DNA of 64,000 nucleotides from Cynocephalus volans (Eukaryota > Chordata > Mammalia > Dermoptera > Cynocephalidae): assembly GCF_027409185.1 (NCBI RefSeq), contig NC_084468.1, positions 141,954,001 through 142,018,000 of the forward strand, read 5' to 3'. The notes below the pieces were generated by a model. That model saw only the letters and a list, made by a program, of their open reading frames with translations, was not told the origin of the DNA and did not search any database. This document shows, one piece after another, positions 1-11,230 of this stretch. Position numbers and translations under genes: made by a program. Position 1 is the stretch's first letter. Each line of letters begins with the position of its first letter.

Positions 1-2080
1 AATAAGCAGGTACTTACCTGACATGGATTAATAAACCTCTCCAGCAGCAAAGGTGTAGCCAGTAATATCTAGCATTAAATCAAAGTGAAAAAGCACATAT
101 TACCAAGAAGAAGAAATTAAGTATATCAATTAATATAATCCCCAAACAAAAGAAGAACATAAGTGTTTGAAATTTTAGTGGGCATTTAAAAGGATGGAAA
201 ATCCTGAGGAATGATGTTAGTAATAACAGACAGGATATTCTCCTATATTGGCTACAGGGCAATCTTTGATATTTGGAGAGATATAACTGAATTTTCACTG
301 CCCATGACAAAAGCTCTAGTCAACCTTACAAGCAGCACAGTAGCCCAAAAGCAATTTTAGTGCTTTGAAAAACGAAAGTAGCACACACAAAATACTAACC
401 TAAGTAAAATATATCCCTATTTCCAAGCGGAAAAAAGTGTTGTCTGGTAAAAGAAAAAGAATGTGCAGATGAACTGGGTGACAGCAGACCTTGTGAGCTA
501 GTGCCAGGTGAATAAGCCAGGTAGGTGATGTATATATTAAGTCATAGTCAAACCAGTCACTGTTCTAAATGATGCATTTTCACAACATTGTGGGGCTGAT
601 TGCAACAGAAACCCAGGGGTTGGGTTTTGTTTAAACGTTTTCAGGCAGCGGAATGAAAACACGGTATTTTTCAGCTTTAATAGAAGATGATCTTCTGCAC
701 ATGATGTGTTCGTAGAGAAGATACAAACTGGTACTGAATATTTATTTTCACATTCATATACAATATTTTGTCCTTTTAGGTCATTATTTCCTTTCTCTTC
801 CTCCAGTCAGCCACTTAGTAAGCAATTTTATTGAATGCCATTAGTAGAAAACCCTGTAAAAATTGTTGGGTGTCAAATAGAATTAAATGGGAAATACATA
901 TTTAATTGGTGTGAAAATCTCCAGCATATGCACTGTTGTTTAGTGGAGTTCAGACATTGAGAATATGGTCTCTGTCCTAAAAAAAGTTTATAAGTTACAT
1001 GTGGTCCAAGCATATAAACTTTTTAGATTTATTTTTTCTAATATATGAATAACTTGGTACAAATTATGAAAAATATTAAGATAAAAAGCAAGGAAAATAC
1101 CAGGACTTTATTTTATTCTTTTAAATATTAATTGTACATGGTGTACTGTTACTAAACTTTAAAATGAGGTATAAATTTTGTTCTTATTTCTAACACAACT
1201 GTCATTATTTGTATTTTTATATTCTTAGGAAATTAAAAACTTGCCCATCTGATAGTCAATGGATAGTAAAGAAATCTATAGAACTACAGGCATCCAGAAT
1301 ATTAAGGAAAATTTGCCTGGTGCTGTAGGTCATCCACATACTTTCTATCAGGGGCAGTTTTTTGGCCATGGCTGAGAATGCAGGATGAATGTGGGCTCCT
1401 GTGCCATGCTAATGCACATTGTATTCAGGCCTTCCAGGCACCCCACCTCTCTCTCTGTTTTTCCCCTCCTTCCCTCCCCACCACACACACACACACAGAA
1501 AAGAGCCCCAACTGCCAAGGCTGTAATCTAATAAATTCTTCTAAGCCTCAGTAAACTTGATGTAGTGTTATGCAGGAATTGGCTTTTATTCACTCAAAAG
1601 AGCTACTGTTCAAACATCGAAACTGTTGAGAGCCACTTGACATTATGTTGTTAGTTTGAAATTTATCATATTGGGAATATTTATTTCACTGAAATTAGCA
1701 AATGCTACAAATCAGGGTTCTCCCCCAACTCCCTAGTGGGTTGTTCAACACTTTCAAAGATTTGGCTGGTCATTCGTCACTGTGGATCATGATTTCTTCT
1801 TTCAATTATTTGACTCTATGAGGGACTTTTTTCCCTGCTATAATCTTCCCTCTCGACATGCTCTTTTGTGATTGCCTATAGGAGTTTGCACTCCTCCACA
1901 TTCCATCAATGTGTCTGTTCCTAAGGGTTTTGTCCCAAGTGCTTTCTATTCTTTCTCTGTGATCTTTCCATGTGTGAACTTTGCCTCTCCACCATCTTTA
2001 ACTAGCCTACAACACTTTCTTGAGCTTGCAAACTACTTAACCAATTGCTTTGAGAGCAACTCCATCTGTATAGGTCCTTT
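1..2080. other. Unassigned AT-rich non-coding DNA
   Basis: No gene, RNA gene or confidently named repeat is seen here. Reading frames are short and lack homology that I recognise. A short (CA)n tract lies at about 1482-1497, following a pyrimidine-rich stretch. Very old repeat remnants could be present but are too decayed to name by eye. Confidence 0.6.
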
Positions 2081-2093
2081 AAGAAATAGCAGT

Positions 2094-2435
2094 CTCATTC
2101 ACCCCAGAGCTCTTAGGACCATGGAGGGAGCCACGGGCTCTGGCCGGCCCACCACTGCCCTCAACCAGGCTAACCACAGAGCAGGAACCAAAAGCCCCTG
2201 AACCAAAAGCCCCTGGGGTCCTAGGATGGGGGATCCCACTCCCCCCAGCAGCATCTTAGAGCACTTATTGGACAGGAGTGTTTCTATGGGGTGTGTAGCT
2301 TATCTGCTCATGTTCTTAGATTTTTCTAATTCATTTCTAAGAGTTCTTTTTTTTATGAAGGCTGTTAATCTTTGTGTTAAATTTGTTGCTTATCAATTGA
2401 CATTAAAGTTAATAAAAAGTAAAATTAAAAAAAAA
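2094..2435 (+). pseudogene. Retrocopy of an unidentified polyadenylated transcript
   Basis: The insert is bounded by a perfect 13-bp direct repeat, AAGAAATAGCAGT, at 2081-2093 and 2436-2448. It ends in an A-rich tail just after AATAAA-type signals near 2411. These are the hallmarks of L1-mediated retroposition of an mRNA or lncRNA, here about 340 bp and probably 5' truncated. The first half is GC-rich for this window (about 2110-2260) and the second half is AT-rich like a 3' UTR. A short frame opens at the ATG near 2119 but has no homology I know. It resembles neither the L1s nor the SINEs nearby. I cannot name the parent gene. The retrocopy nature is well supported by the sequence; coding capacity is not. 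Confidence 0.7.
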
Positions 2436-2448
2436 AAGAAATAGCAGT

Positions 2449-3755
2449 TTCAACATACTCAACACATACGAAGGTGAACTTTGCCTCCTAATACCTGTTT
2501 TTTTCTTACATTGCTGATCACAGTGCTTCCTTGTTTACAGTTCTTTCTTGGCTTCCCATTGTGTGAACACAACCTGCAAACCCATTAGCTTTCTGTACCT
2601 GGCCATGCATGGGGCAGCCTCTCCACATGTCTTTAGCCTCATTGTTTATCATCTATAGCCCTTCATCTTAATCCCTAACTACATTGAGTTACTCAGAATC
2701 CTTCTCGTGTGTCCGTAACGCGGGGCTCGGGATATGCGCTAGGTGTCTCTGAAACAGAAAGAAGATACACGGGAGATTTTGTCATCAGAGCAAGGTATCT
2801 TTCACTGGATCATCTAGTAACTTCTCTCAAGAAGGCCCTGCAAACTGGGATGGTTTGAAACCTGTGTCCACAAAGCAGTGTAGAAATACCAGTTACAATG
2901 CTCTCACCTACCTTATATGGCACAGGAGCTACAGGCCTTTGATGGTCTTCAGCTAAACCTCTTTTACCATCTAAGTAGTTAGGGTGTGGAAATAATCGAG
3001 GGCCATTATTCTGCCTACCACAAGTTTCAGAGCTAGAATTGGGTGGAAGGAAAATGTACTAGCCCTTAAACTCCAGCACACTCATTTATGTCATTACCAA
3101 AGTCTGTAGCCTGTCTCACCACTCTGTACCATCTGACTGTGGTGGTTTCACAACTTGGTTCTCTCCCCTCATCCTGCGTTCTTGGAATAAGGTTCCTCCA
3201 CTTAACATCATTACATTGTGACAGAGTCAGCTACCATCTCCTTATATTGCTTGATACCCAGATACGATTACGATCTTAGAGTAATGTGCCTCCCAGCACA
3301 TAGCCAGCCTGGGATTGGCCAGCTGGCACCTCGCCTTCCCGACTGTGAGAGAACGCTGCCAGACTGAGCTAACCTTCTGCCACCCCTCGCTGTCTCTCTT
3401 CTCCATAGCATTTGAAAGTCCTCTCTCTCCTTTCTCTTTCTTTCTCTCTCCTCTCTTCCTCCTTCCCTACGCCTCTTCCTTCCTTCCTTTTATAGAATTA
3501 CAAATGATACAAAGCTGACTGGAACGAGGTAAAATAATCAAAATATCTACCCTAAACAGTGTGATAACTGAGATACATGACTCTAAAACAGAGGATAGAA
3601 ACAGTTTTACAGAGCTAGATAAAGAACATAAAATTCATCCAGTCCAAATTCTTGTTTGCTCTCAAGTTATACAAATATAATGTTTGTTCCTTTATTCCTC
3701 TGAAAACATTGACCTCTAAAAGACCACATAAAACATGAAATTTAAGTCCTTATAC
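2449..3755. other. Unassigned non-coding DNA
   Basis: No gene recognised. About 2460-2700 reads like decayed L2-type pyrimidine-rich sequence, but the match is too weak to assert. A CT-rich low-complexity stretch lies around 3420-3490. Confidence 0.5.
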
Positions 3756-3960
3756 TACTGCTTTAGAAATTCTTTTTTTTTTTTAAATTTTATTTTGTCG
3801 ATATACAATGTGGTTGCTTATTGTGGCCCATTACCAAAACCTCCCTCCTTCCTCCCTCTCCCCCCTCCCACCCAACAATGTCCTTTCTGTTCACTTGTCG
3901 TATCAACTTCAAGGAATTGCAATTGTTATGTCTTCTTCCCCCCCCCACAGGTTTTCTTTT

Positions 3961-3985
3961 GTGTGTGTGTGTGTGTGTGTGTGTG
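3961..3985. repeat. (GT)n microsatellite in L1 3' UTR
   Basis: A tract of about 12 GT units sits between the C-rich segment of the L1 3' UTR and the ORF2 stop region on the complementary strand. Other L1 copies in this window carry different simple repeats at the same relative position. Confidence 0.9.
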
Positions 3986-4900
3986 AATTTATTTATTTAT
4001 TTTTAGCTCCCACCGATAAGTGAGAACATGTGATATTTCTCTTTCTGTGTCTGACATGTTTCACTTAATATAATTCTCTCTAGGTCCATCCATGTCATTG
4101 CAAATGGCAGTATTTCATTCTTTTTTTATAGCTGAGTAGTATTCCATTGTGTAGGTATACTGCATTTTCCATATCCACTCATCCGATGATGGACATTTGG
4201 GCTGGTTCCAACTCTTAGCTCTTATAAAGAGTGCTGCGATGAACATTGGGGAACAGGTATACCTTCGACTTGATGATTTCCATTCCTCTGGGCATATTCC
4301 CAGCAGTGGGATAGCTGGGTCATATGGTAGATCTATCTGCAATTGTTTGAGGAACACTCCATACCATTTTCCATAGAGGCTGCACCATTTTGCAGTCCCA
4401 CCAACAGTGTAGGAGGGTTCCTTTTTCTCCACAACCTTACCAGCATTTATCATTCAGAGTCTTTTGGATTTTAGCAATACTAACTGGGGTGAGATGGTAT
4501 CTCAGTGTGGTTTTGATTTGCATTTCCCGAATGCTGAGTGATGTTGAGCATTTTTTCATATGTCTGTTGGCCATTTGTATGTCTTCCTTAGAGAAATGCC
4601 TACTTAGCTCTTTTGCCCATTTTTCAATTAGGTTGCTTGTTTTTTTCTTGTAAAGTTGTTTGAGTTCCTTGTATATTCTGGATATTAATCCTTTGTCAGA
4701 TGTATATTTTGCAAATATTTTCTCCCACTCTGTTGGTTGTCTTTTAACTCTGTTAATTGTTTCTTTTGCTGTGCAGAAGCTCTTTAGTTTGATATAATCC
4801 CGTTTGTTTATTTTTCCTTTGGTTGCCTGTGCTTTTGGGGTCATATTCATGAAGTCTGTGTCCAGTCCTACTTCCTGAAGTGTTTCTCCTATGTTTTCTT

Positions 4901-5243
4901 TTTTTTTTTTTTTTTAATTTTATTATGTCGATATACATTGTAGCTGATTATTGCTCCCCATCACCAAAACCTCCCTCCCTTCTCCCTCCCCCCCTCCCCC
5001 CCCAACAATGTCCTTTCTGTTTGCTTGTTGTATCAACTTCAAATAATTGTGGTTGTTATATCTTCTCCCCCCCCCCGGTTTGTGTGTGTGTGTGTGTATG
5101 TGTGTGTGTGAATTTATATATTAATTTTTAGCTCCCTCCAATAAGTGAGAACATGTGGTATTTCTCTTTCTGTGCCTGACTTGTTTCACTTAATATAATT
5201 CTCTCAAGGTCCATCCATGTTGTTGCAAATGGCAGTATTTCAT
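4901..5243 (-). mobile_element. Young L1 3'-end insertion nested in an L1
   Basis: An 18-bp perfect target-site duplication, TTTCTCCTATGTTTTCTT, is present at 4883-4900 and 5244-5261. Between the copies lies poly-T followed by reverse-complemented L1 3' UTR and the last few ORF2 codons. The host L1 ORF2 sequence resumes exactly after the second copy. The insert is therefore younger than the L1 at 3774-5654 and severely 5' truncated. It carries its own (TG)n tract at 5081-5110. Confidence 0.93.
5081..5110. repeat. (TG)n microsatellite in nested L1
   Basis: A near-perfect TG dinucleotide tract with one A interruption. It sits at the same L1 3' UTR position as the tract at 3961-3985. Confidence 0.88.
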
Positions 5244-5829
5244 TTCTCCTATGTTTTCTTTAAGAAGTTTTATTGTTTCAGGATGTATATTTAATTCTTT
5301 AATCCATTTTGAGTTGACTTTACTGTATGGTGAAAGGTATGGGTCTAGTTTCATTCTCCTGCATATTGATATCCAGTTCTCCCAGCACCATTTGCTAAAG
5401 AGGCAGTCTCTTCCCCAGTGTATAGGCTTGGTGCATTTGTCAAAGATCATATGGCAGTAAGTGTGTGGGTTGATTTCTGGATTCTCTATTCTATTCCATT
5501 GATCAGTGTGCCTGTTTTTATGCCAGTACCATACTGTTTTGGTTATTATAGCTTTGTAGTATAGTTTAAAGTCAGGTAGTGTTATGCCTCCAGCTTTATT
5601 TTCTTTTTTGCTCAGCGTTGCTTTGGCTATGCGTGTTCTTTACTGCTTTAAATTTACTGCTTTAAAAATTCTGTCTCTTTCTGAAATGCCGTCATCTGCT
5701 GTTTGTCTTCCCCTCAAAGATGTTTTCAGAATCTAACAATTTTCTCATTTCCTTTGTCTTTCACTTGGGTTGTTGCTGTGCTTCCTGACTGGCGTCTCTG
5801 CCTCATGCCTTGATTCCACCACTCCCAGC

Positions 5830-6301
5830 CCATGCCCTCACCCCAGGAGGTCAGATGCCTTTTTCAAACCCAAATCTGACTACAGTCACATTACCCATGT
5901 TTAAAACCTTCCAAAGCTTCTCATCTTGCTCAGAGAGAAAGCCACAGTCCTTTCAATGGTGGCAGGCCTACGTGATCTGTTAGATGTTTTTACTGTCTCA
6001 ATTCAGCTTCTCTCCCCTCCAGTCACTCTAACACAGCTCTGTGGCTTCATTGCTGTTCTTTAAATACCCCAAGTATGCTCCTGTCTCAGTGCCTTTGCTA
6101 TTGCTGGTCCCTCTGGCTGTAACACAGTTCTCAGTCTATCCATTTGACTTAGTCCTTCATCTCTGTCAGGTTTCTGCTCATATGTCAAACTCAAACTGAG
6201 GCTTTCCTGGAGAGCTCTATATTAAATAAATCTCTCCTCCTTAATCCCACATTTCCTAACCTCGCTCCTTGCTTCATTTTTGTCCAGACCACTAATCATT
6301 T
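5830..6301 (+). repeat. L2 LINE, part 1 of an interrupted copy
   Basis: The order of phrases follows the mammalian L2 3' region: a 'forms ... ACCTTCCAAAGCTTCTCAT' block near 5910, the GCCTTTGC block near 6090, and the 'TTTCTGCTCATATGTCAAAC' block near 6170. The L2 breaks at about 6301 where L1 poly-T begins and resumes at 9914 on the far side of the L1. Ancient and non-coding. Confidence 0.75.
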
Positions 6302-6548
6302 CCTTTAAAAATTTTTTTATTGAAATATAGCTGAATATACATATTTGTGAGGTACAGAGTTGAATATCAATACTTGTGTTTAATGTGTGATGATCCAATA
6401 AGGATAGTTAGCATGTTGATCATTACAAAATGTAATCATTCCTTGCTTCCATTAACCAATTTCTCACCAACTCCCCTTCCCCTCCCCCTTTCCCATCTCT
6501 AGTAAGTGCAGTTATGTTATCTCCCTGAATCACATTATTGTGATTGCC

Positions 6549-6660
6549 CGCCCTTCCTTCCTTCCTTCCTTCCTTCCTTCCTTCCTTCCTTCCTTCCTTC
6601 CTTCCTTCCTTCCTTCCTTCCTTCCTTCCTTCCTTCCTTTCCTCCTTCCTTCCTTCCTTC
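6549..6660. repeat. (CCTT)n microsatellite in L1 3' UTR
   Basis: Over 25 near-perfect CCTT units sit inside the L1 3' UTR, immediately before the GCTCCCACTTA block that marks the ORF2 end on the complementary strand. Translations of this tract are artefacts of the repeat. Confidence 0.95.
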
Positions 6661-7420
6661 CTCTACTTTTTAGCTCCCACTTACAAGTCAGAATATGCAA
6701 TACTTTTCTTTCTGTGGTTGGCTTGTTTAACTAAACATAATTTCACCAAACTCATCCATGCTGCTTCTAATGTCAGAATTTTATTCTTTTTTATGGCTGA
6801 GTAATAGTCCACTGTGTATATATACCACATTTTCCCTATCCAGCCATATGTTGATGCCATTTAGGTTGGTACCATAGCTCACCTATTATAAACAAAACTG
6901 TGATAAACATGGGAGTGCAGGTATCCTTTTGACATGATGAATTCCTCTCTTCTCTGTATATAATACCAAGTAGTGGGATTGCTGGATCCTATGGTAGTTC
7001 TATCTGTACTTACTTGAGAAAACTCCATACTGTTTTCCATAATGGTTGTACTAATTTACAGGCCCACCAAGAGAGTAGAATGGTTCCCCTTTCTCTGCAT
7101 CATTACCAGCATGTGTAAGTCTCTATTCCATTTTGAGTTGATTTTGGTGTGTGGCGAGATGTAGGGGTCTAGTTTCATTCTCCTACACATGGATATCAAG
7201 TTTTTCCAGCAATATTTGCTGAAGAGACTATTTTTTTCCTCATTGTATGTCTTTGGTACCTCTGTCAAAGATCAGTTGGCTATAAGTATATGGATTGATT
7301 TCTGGGTTCTCTATTGTGTTCCATTGGTCCATGTGTCTGTTTTTATGCCAGTACAATGCTGTTTTGATTACTATAGCTTTGTAGTATAATTTGAAATCAG
7401 GTAGTGTAATGCATCTGGCT

Positions 7421-7448
7421 TTATTTATTTATTTATTTATTTATTTAT
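7421..7448. repeat. (TTTA)n tract inside L1 ORF2
   Basis: About seven TTTA units replace the usual short A-rich segment between the conserved GCTTT and GCTCAG blocks of reverse-complemented ORF2. The full-length L1 at 45498-51105 has the complementary expansion at the same ORF2 site (about 49652-49673). Confidence 0.85.
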
Positions 7449-7926
7449 TGCTCAGGATTGCTTTGACTATTTGGGGTCTTTTGTTGTTCCATATGAATGA
7501 TAGGACTGCTTTTTCTATTTCTCTGAAGAATGTCATTGGTATTTTGATAGGGATAGCTTTGAATTTATAGATTGTTTTAGGTAGTATGGACATTTTCACA
7601 ACATTAATCCTTCCAATCCATGAACATGAAATGTCTTTCCATCTTTCTGTGCCCTCTTTAATTTCTTTCAACAGTGTTCTGTAGTTCTCATTGAAGAGAT
7701 CTTTCATCTCTTTGGTTAAATTTCTTCCCAGGTATTTTATTCTTTTGGTAGCTATTGTAAATTGGCTTGCTTTGTTGATTTCTTTTTCCTATCAGTTCAT
7801 TGTTGGTGTATAAAACTGCTACTGATTTTTTTGGATTGATTTTGTGTCCTGCAACTTTACTGAGTTTGCTTATCAGCTCTAGGAGATTTTTGGTAGTTTT
7901 TAGGTTTTTCTATAGATAGGATCATG

Positions 7927-9913
7927 CTGACTGGATTACAAAAGTAGGCCCAACAATATGTTATGTACAAGAAACTTGCTTTACCAATAAAGACACACAT
8001 AGACTAACAGAGAATGGGTGGAAAAGAAACATTTCACAAATATAGAAACCAAAAATGAGCAGGAGTTTCCATACTTATGTCAAATAAAATAGACTTCAAA
8101 CCAAGAACCATAAAAAGAAAAAAAGAAAAACACTATATAATGATAAAAGTATCAATGCAGCAAGAAGATATAACAATCATAGATATATATGCACTGAACA
8201 TCAGAACACCCATATATATAAAGCAACTTTTATTGCACCTAGGGGGACAAATAGACCCCAACACAGTAATAGTTGGGAACTTCAACATACCACTGTTGAC
8301 ACTGAACAGATCATACAGACAAAGAATTAACAGAGAAATACTGAATTTAAACAGCACAATAGACCAAATGGACTTGACAGACATATAGAGAACATTTCAT
8401 CCAGCACCTGAAGAATATATATTCTTCTCTTCAGCTCATGAATCATTCTCCAAGATAGACCTCATGACAGGCCACAAATTAAGTCCTAACAAATTTAAAA
8501 AGATTAAAATAATATCAAGTATATTTTCAGACTTCAGTGGAATAACATTAGAAATTAACAACAAGCAATAGTTTGAAAAATATAAAAATTCATGGAAATT
8601 AAGCAATGTTCCTGAATGACCAGTGTGTCAAAGAAGAAATAAAGCAGGAAATCAAAAAAGTTTCTGGAAACAAATGAAAACACATGCACAACTTATCAAA
8701 ACCTATGAGACACTGTAAATGCAATACTAAGAGGGAAGTTTATTGCAATAAATGCCTACATCAAAAGGACACAAAGACTTCAAATGAACATCCTAATGTT
8801 ATACTTCAAAGAACTAGAAAAGCAAGAACAATCCAATCCCAAAATTAGTAGATGGAAAGAAATAATTAAGATCAGAGTAGAACTAAATGAAATAGAGATC
8901 TCCCCTCCAAAGACAAAAGATCAACAAAACAAAAGTTGTTTTTCTTGAGAAGATAAACAAAATAGAAAAACCATTAGCTACACTAACTAAAAAAAGAAGA
9001 GAGAAGACCCAAATAACAAAAATCAGCAATGAGAAAAGGGGACCCTACAACTGATACCACAGAAATACAAAGACTCTTTAGAAATTATTATAAACAACTA
9101 TATGCCAACAAATTTGAAAATCTGGAGGAAATGGATACATTTCTGGACGCATAAAAACCACCAAGACTAAACCAAGAAAAATGCAAAACCTGAACAGACC
9201 AATAATGAGCAACAAGATTGAAGCAGTAACCAGCAATTTCCCAACAAATAAAAAGCCCAAGACTGGATGACTTCACTGTTGAATTCTACCAAATCTTTAA
9301 AGAAGGGTTAATACCAGTCCTTTTGAATCGATACCAAAAAATTGAAACAGAGGCCTTTCTCCCAAACTCATTCTATGAGACTAGCATTACCTTGATTTCA
9401 AAATCAGACAAAGACACACCAAAACATGAAAACTACAGGCCATTACCATTGATGACGCAGACATAAAAATCCTCAGCAAAATACAAGCAAAAAGAATACA
9501 ACAAAAAAATTGCACATCATGATCAAGTGGGATTCACCCCAGGGATGCAAGGATGGTTCAACATACACAAATCAATAAATGTGATAGAGCATATCAGCAA
9601 AATCAAGGACTAAAACCATATGATTATTTCAATACATGCAGAAAAAGCATTTGACAAAATTCAACACCCCTTCATGTTAGAGACTCTCAAGAAATTAGGT
9701 ATAGAAGGAAAGTATCTCAACACAACAAAAGCCATATATGACAAACCCACTGCCAACATCATCCTGAGTGGGGAAAAGCTGAAATCTTTTTCCAGAACAG
9801 GAAGAAGACAAGGATACCAAGTCACCACTACTATTTAAAATAGTATTAGAAGTACTAGCTAGAGCAATCAGGCAAGAGAAAGAAATAAAAGGCATCCATA
9901 TTGGAAAAGGCTG
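7927..9913 (+). mobile_element. Twin-primed L1, inverted 5' segment (plus strand)
   Basis: This stretch reads L1 ORF2 in plus orientation from the endonuclease domain (around 7927, the segment containing ...QETCF-like codons) to the RT domain. The frame at 8077-8388 contains EDITIIDIYALN and a decayed GDFN-type motif (GNFN). The frame at 9620-9838 contains the RT motif A region [13 protein letters not shown]. The segment ends at the codons just before the RT FADD motif, which is where the minus-strand segment 6302-7926 begins. That b-next-to-c relation is what twin priming predicts. Many stops and frameshifts; no functional protein. Confidence 0.87.
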
Positions 9914-10053
9914 ATCATTTTTTGATGTTTTATTTAGAACTTGATGATGGTATAGTTTCTATTTCTTTTTGTTATATCAAAGCCTAGAATAGTGCCTGCC
10001 CCATGATAGGTGCTCAATAAATAGCTTTTAAATTAATAAGTGAATGAATGTGT
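9914..10053 (+). repeat. L2 LINE, part 2 (3' terminus)
   Basis: The canonical L2 end phrases are visible: AGAATAGTGCCTGCCCCATG, then TAGGTGCTCAATAAATAG, then a GAATGAATG terminus at about 10041-10050. It continues the L2 at 5830-6301 that was split by the twin-primed L1. Confidence 0.8.
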
Positions 10054-10063
10054 GAAAAGTTTT

Positions 10064-10876
10064 TGGTCTGGTGCCCAAATTAAATAACAACCATGTTGAG
10101 CAAAAAAAACACAAAGGCCAAGGAAGGCCACCAAGGAACACCCTCAGCATGTAACATCCAGTGTGTTTGCCATGTTTGACCGGTCACAGATTCAGGAGTT
10201 CAAAGAGGACTTCAACATGATTGATCAGAACATAGATGGTTTCATGGACAATGAAGATTGCATGTTATGCTTCCTTCTCTAGGGAAGAATCCCGCTAGAT
10301 GCATACCTTGATGTCATGATAAATGAGGCCCTGGGGCTCATCAATTTCACCATGTTTCTCACCACATTTGGAGAGAAGTTAAATGGTACAGATCCCAAAG
10401 ATGTCATCAGAAATGCTTTTGTTTGCTTTGACAAAGAAGCAACTGGTACCATTCAGGAGGATTATGTGAGACAGCTTCTGACAACCATGGGAGACCGGTT
10501 TGCAGATGAGGATGTAGATAAGTTGTACAGAGAAGAACCTATTGACAAAAAGGGAAATTTCAATTGCATTGAGTTCACATACATCCTTTAACGTGGAGCA
10601 AGAGACAAGGATAACTGAAACAACTTCAGCAAAAACCTTCAATTATGTTGACTTACTCTATTTTATTTCTCAGATATATTCCTCAACATTCATAGAACCT
10701 GTTGCATGCAACTTAGTTTCATAGCTTTGCCTTTTCTTAAAATGCATTTATTTTGGAACTTTCTATCACTTATCACTTGTATAATCAGACTAGAAATGGG
10801 GATGAGGTTGTAAATTGTGTTGAAAAGAGATTGCAAATTAAAATCAACAAATATAAAAGCCCAGGGGGAAAAAAAA
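10064..10876 (+). pseudogene. Processed pseudogene of a myosin regulatory light chain (MYL12A/B type)
   Basis: The parent encodes the non-muscle/smooth-muscle myosin II regulatory light chain, an EF-hand protein of about 172 residues that binds the myosin heavy-chain neck. Here the ATG is near 10093, and the match covers the whole CDS to the ancestral stop at 10616-10618, with no introns. Recognisable segments include [19 protein letters not shown] (first EF-hand), [18 protein letters not shown] and [19 protein letters not shown]. Lesions: a frameshift shortly after the start, a compensated two-indel shift with a TAG near 10281, and a premature TAA at 10589-10591 that removes the last residues. 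Near-perfect duplications GAAAAGTTTT at 10054-10063 and 10877-10886, a retained 3' UTR and an A-rich tail show L1-mediated retroposition. MYL12A and MYL12B cannot be told apart by eye. MYL9 is a less likely parent. A dead copy. Confidence 0.92.
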
Positions 10877-10899
10877 GAAAAGTTTTCTACCTACTTGGT

Positions 10900-11230
10900 T
10901 ATACTTTCTCTGCATGATTTCACTGTCACCCTCTTCCACTATAGAGTCCTTCTGCTACTCTGTTTTTCTCTGACCATTCCTTGGGACTCCAAACCTTGGC
11001 CATTTCTTCTCACCTCATTCATGCCCCCTTGTTGTTTTCATCTATTCCCAGATGAAAGAGCATCCTAACTGCTCTCTCTTACTTTAGCCTCAAGACTCTG
11101 AATTACAGCTTCCATTCTACTGGCCGAGTGCTCTTTCCAAAACAGTAATATTTTCATATCACTACTATGATGCTCAAATAACACTTACTGATTTCTATAT
11201 TCTATATGATGTAATATGAACAGCTTATCT
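10900..11230 (+). repeat. Probable L2 remnant
   Basis: The TCCATTCTACTGGCCGAGTG block followed by a TTCCAAAACAG-like block resembles the L2 3' region that precedes its CACTCC/CTGCTTAAA segment. Divergence is high, so the assignment is tentative. Confidence 0.5.

Larger units (their letters stand above)
3774..5654 (-). mobile_element. 5'-truncated L1 insertion, minus strand
   Basis: On the plus strand the element reads poly-T, then reverse-complemented L1 3' UTR, then the ORF2 3' half. Minus-strand translations of 4115-4850 give the typical ORF2 C-terminal phrases, for example [20 protein letters not shown] and TMEYYSAIKK. Target-site duplications match closely: TACTGCTTTAGAAATTCT at 3756-3773 and TACTGCTTTAAAAATTCT at 5655-5672. 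About 340 bp of it is a younger L1 nested inside (4901-5243). ORF2 is fragmented by stops and frameshifts and encodes no working protein. Confidence 0.93.
6302..7926 (-). mobile_element. Twin-primed L1, 3' segment (minus strand)
   Basis: On the plus strand this reads A/T-rich tail, L1 3' UTR, a (CCTT)n block, then reverse-complemented ORF2 back to the RT region near the codons for DMILSIE at about 7905-7926. Minus-strand frames such as 7441-7707 show the L1 phrase [20 protein letters not shown]. The strand of the L1 sequence flips at about 7926. Together with 7927-9913 it forms one insertion with a short matching flank ATCATTT at 6295-6301 and 9914-9920. Confidence 0.88.

Noticed and set aside
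1872..2201. 109-codon frame across the left edge of the retrocopy
   Set aside because: It crosses the target-site duplication at 2081-2093, joining host and inserted DNA, so it is not an ancestral protein.
6540..6804. Open frames through CCTT repeats at 6540, 25023 and 52170
   Set aside because: They translate the tetranucleotide microsatellite and have no independent coding evidence.
10316..10591. 91-codon EF-hand frame as a functional gene
   Set aside because: The flanking frameshifts, TAG, premature TAA and retrocopy hallmarks show a processed pseudogene.
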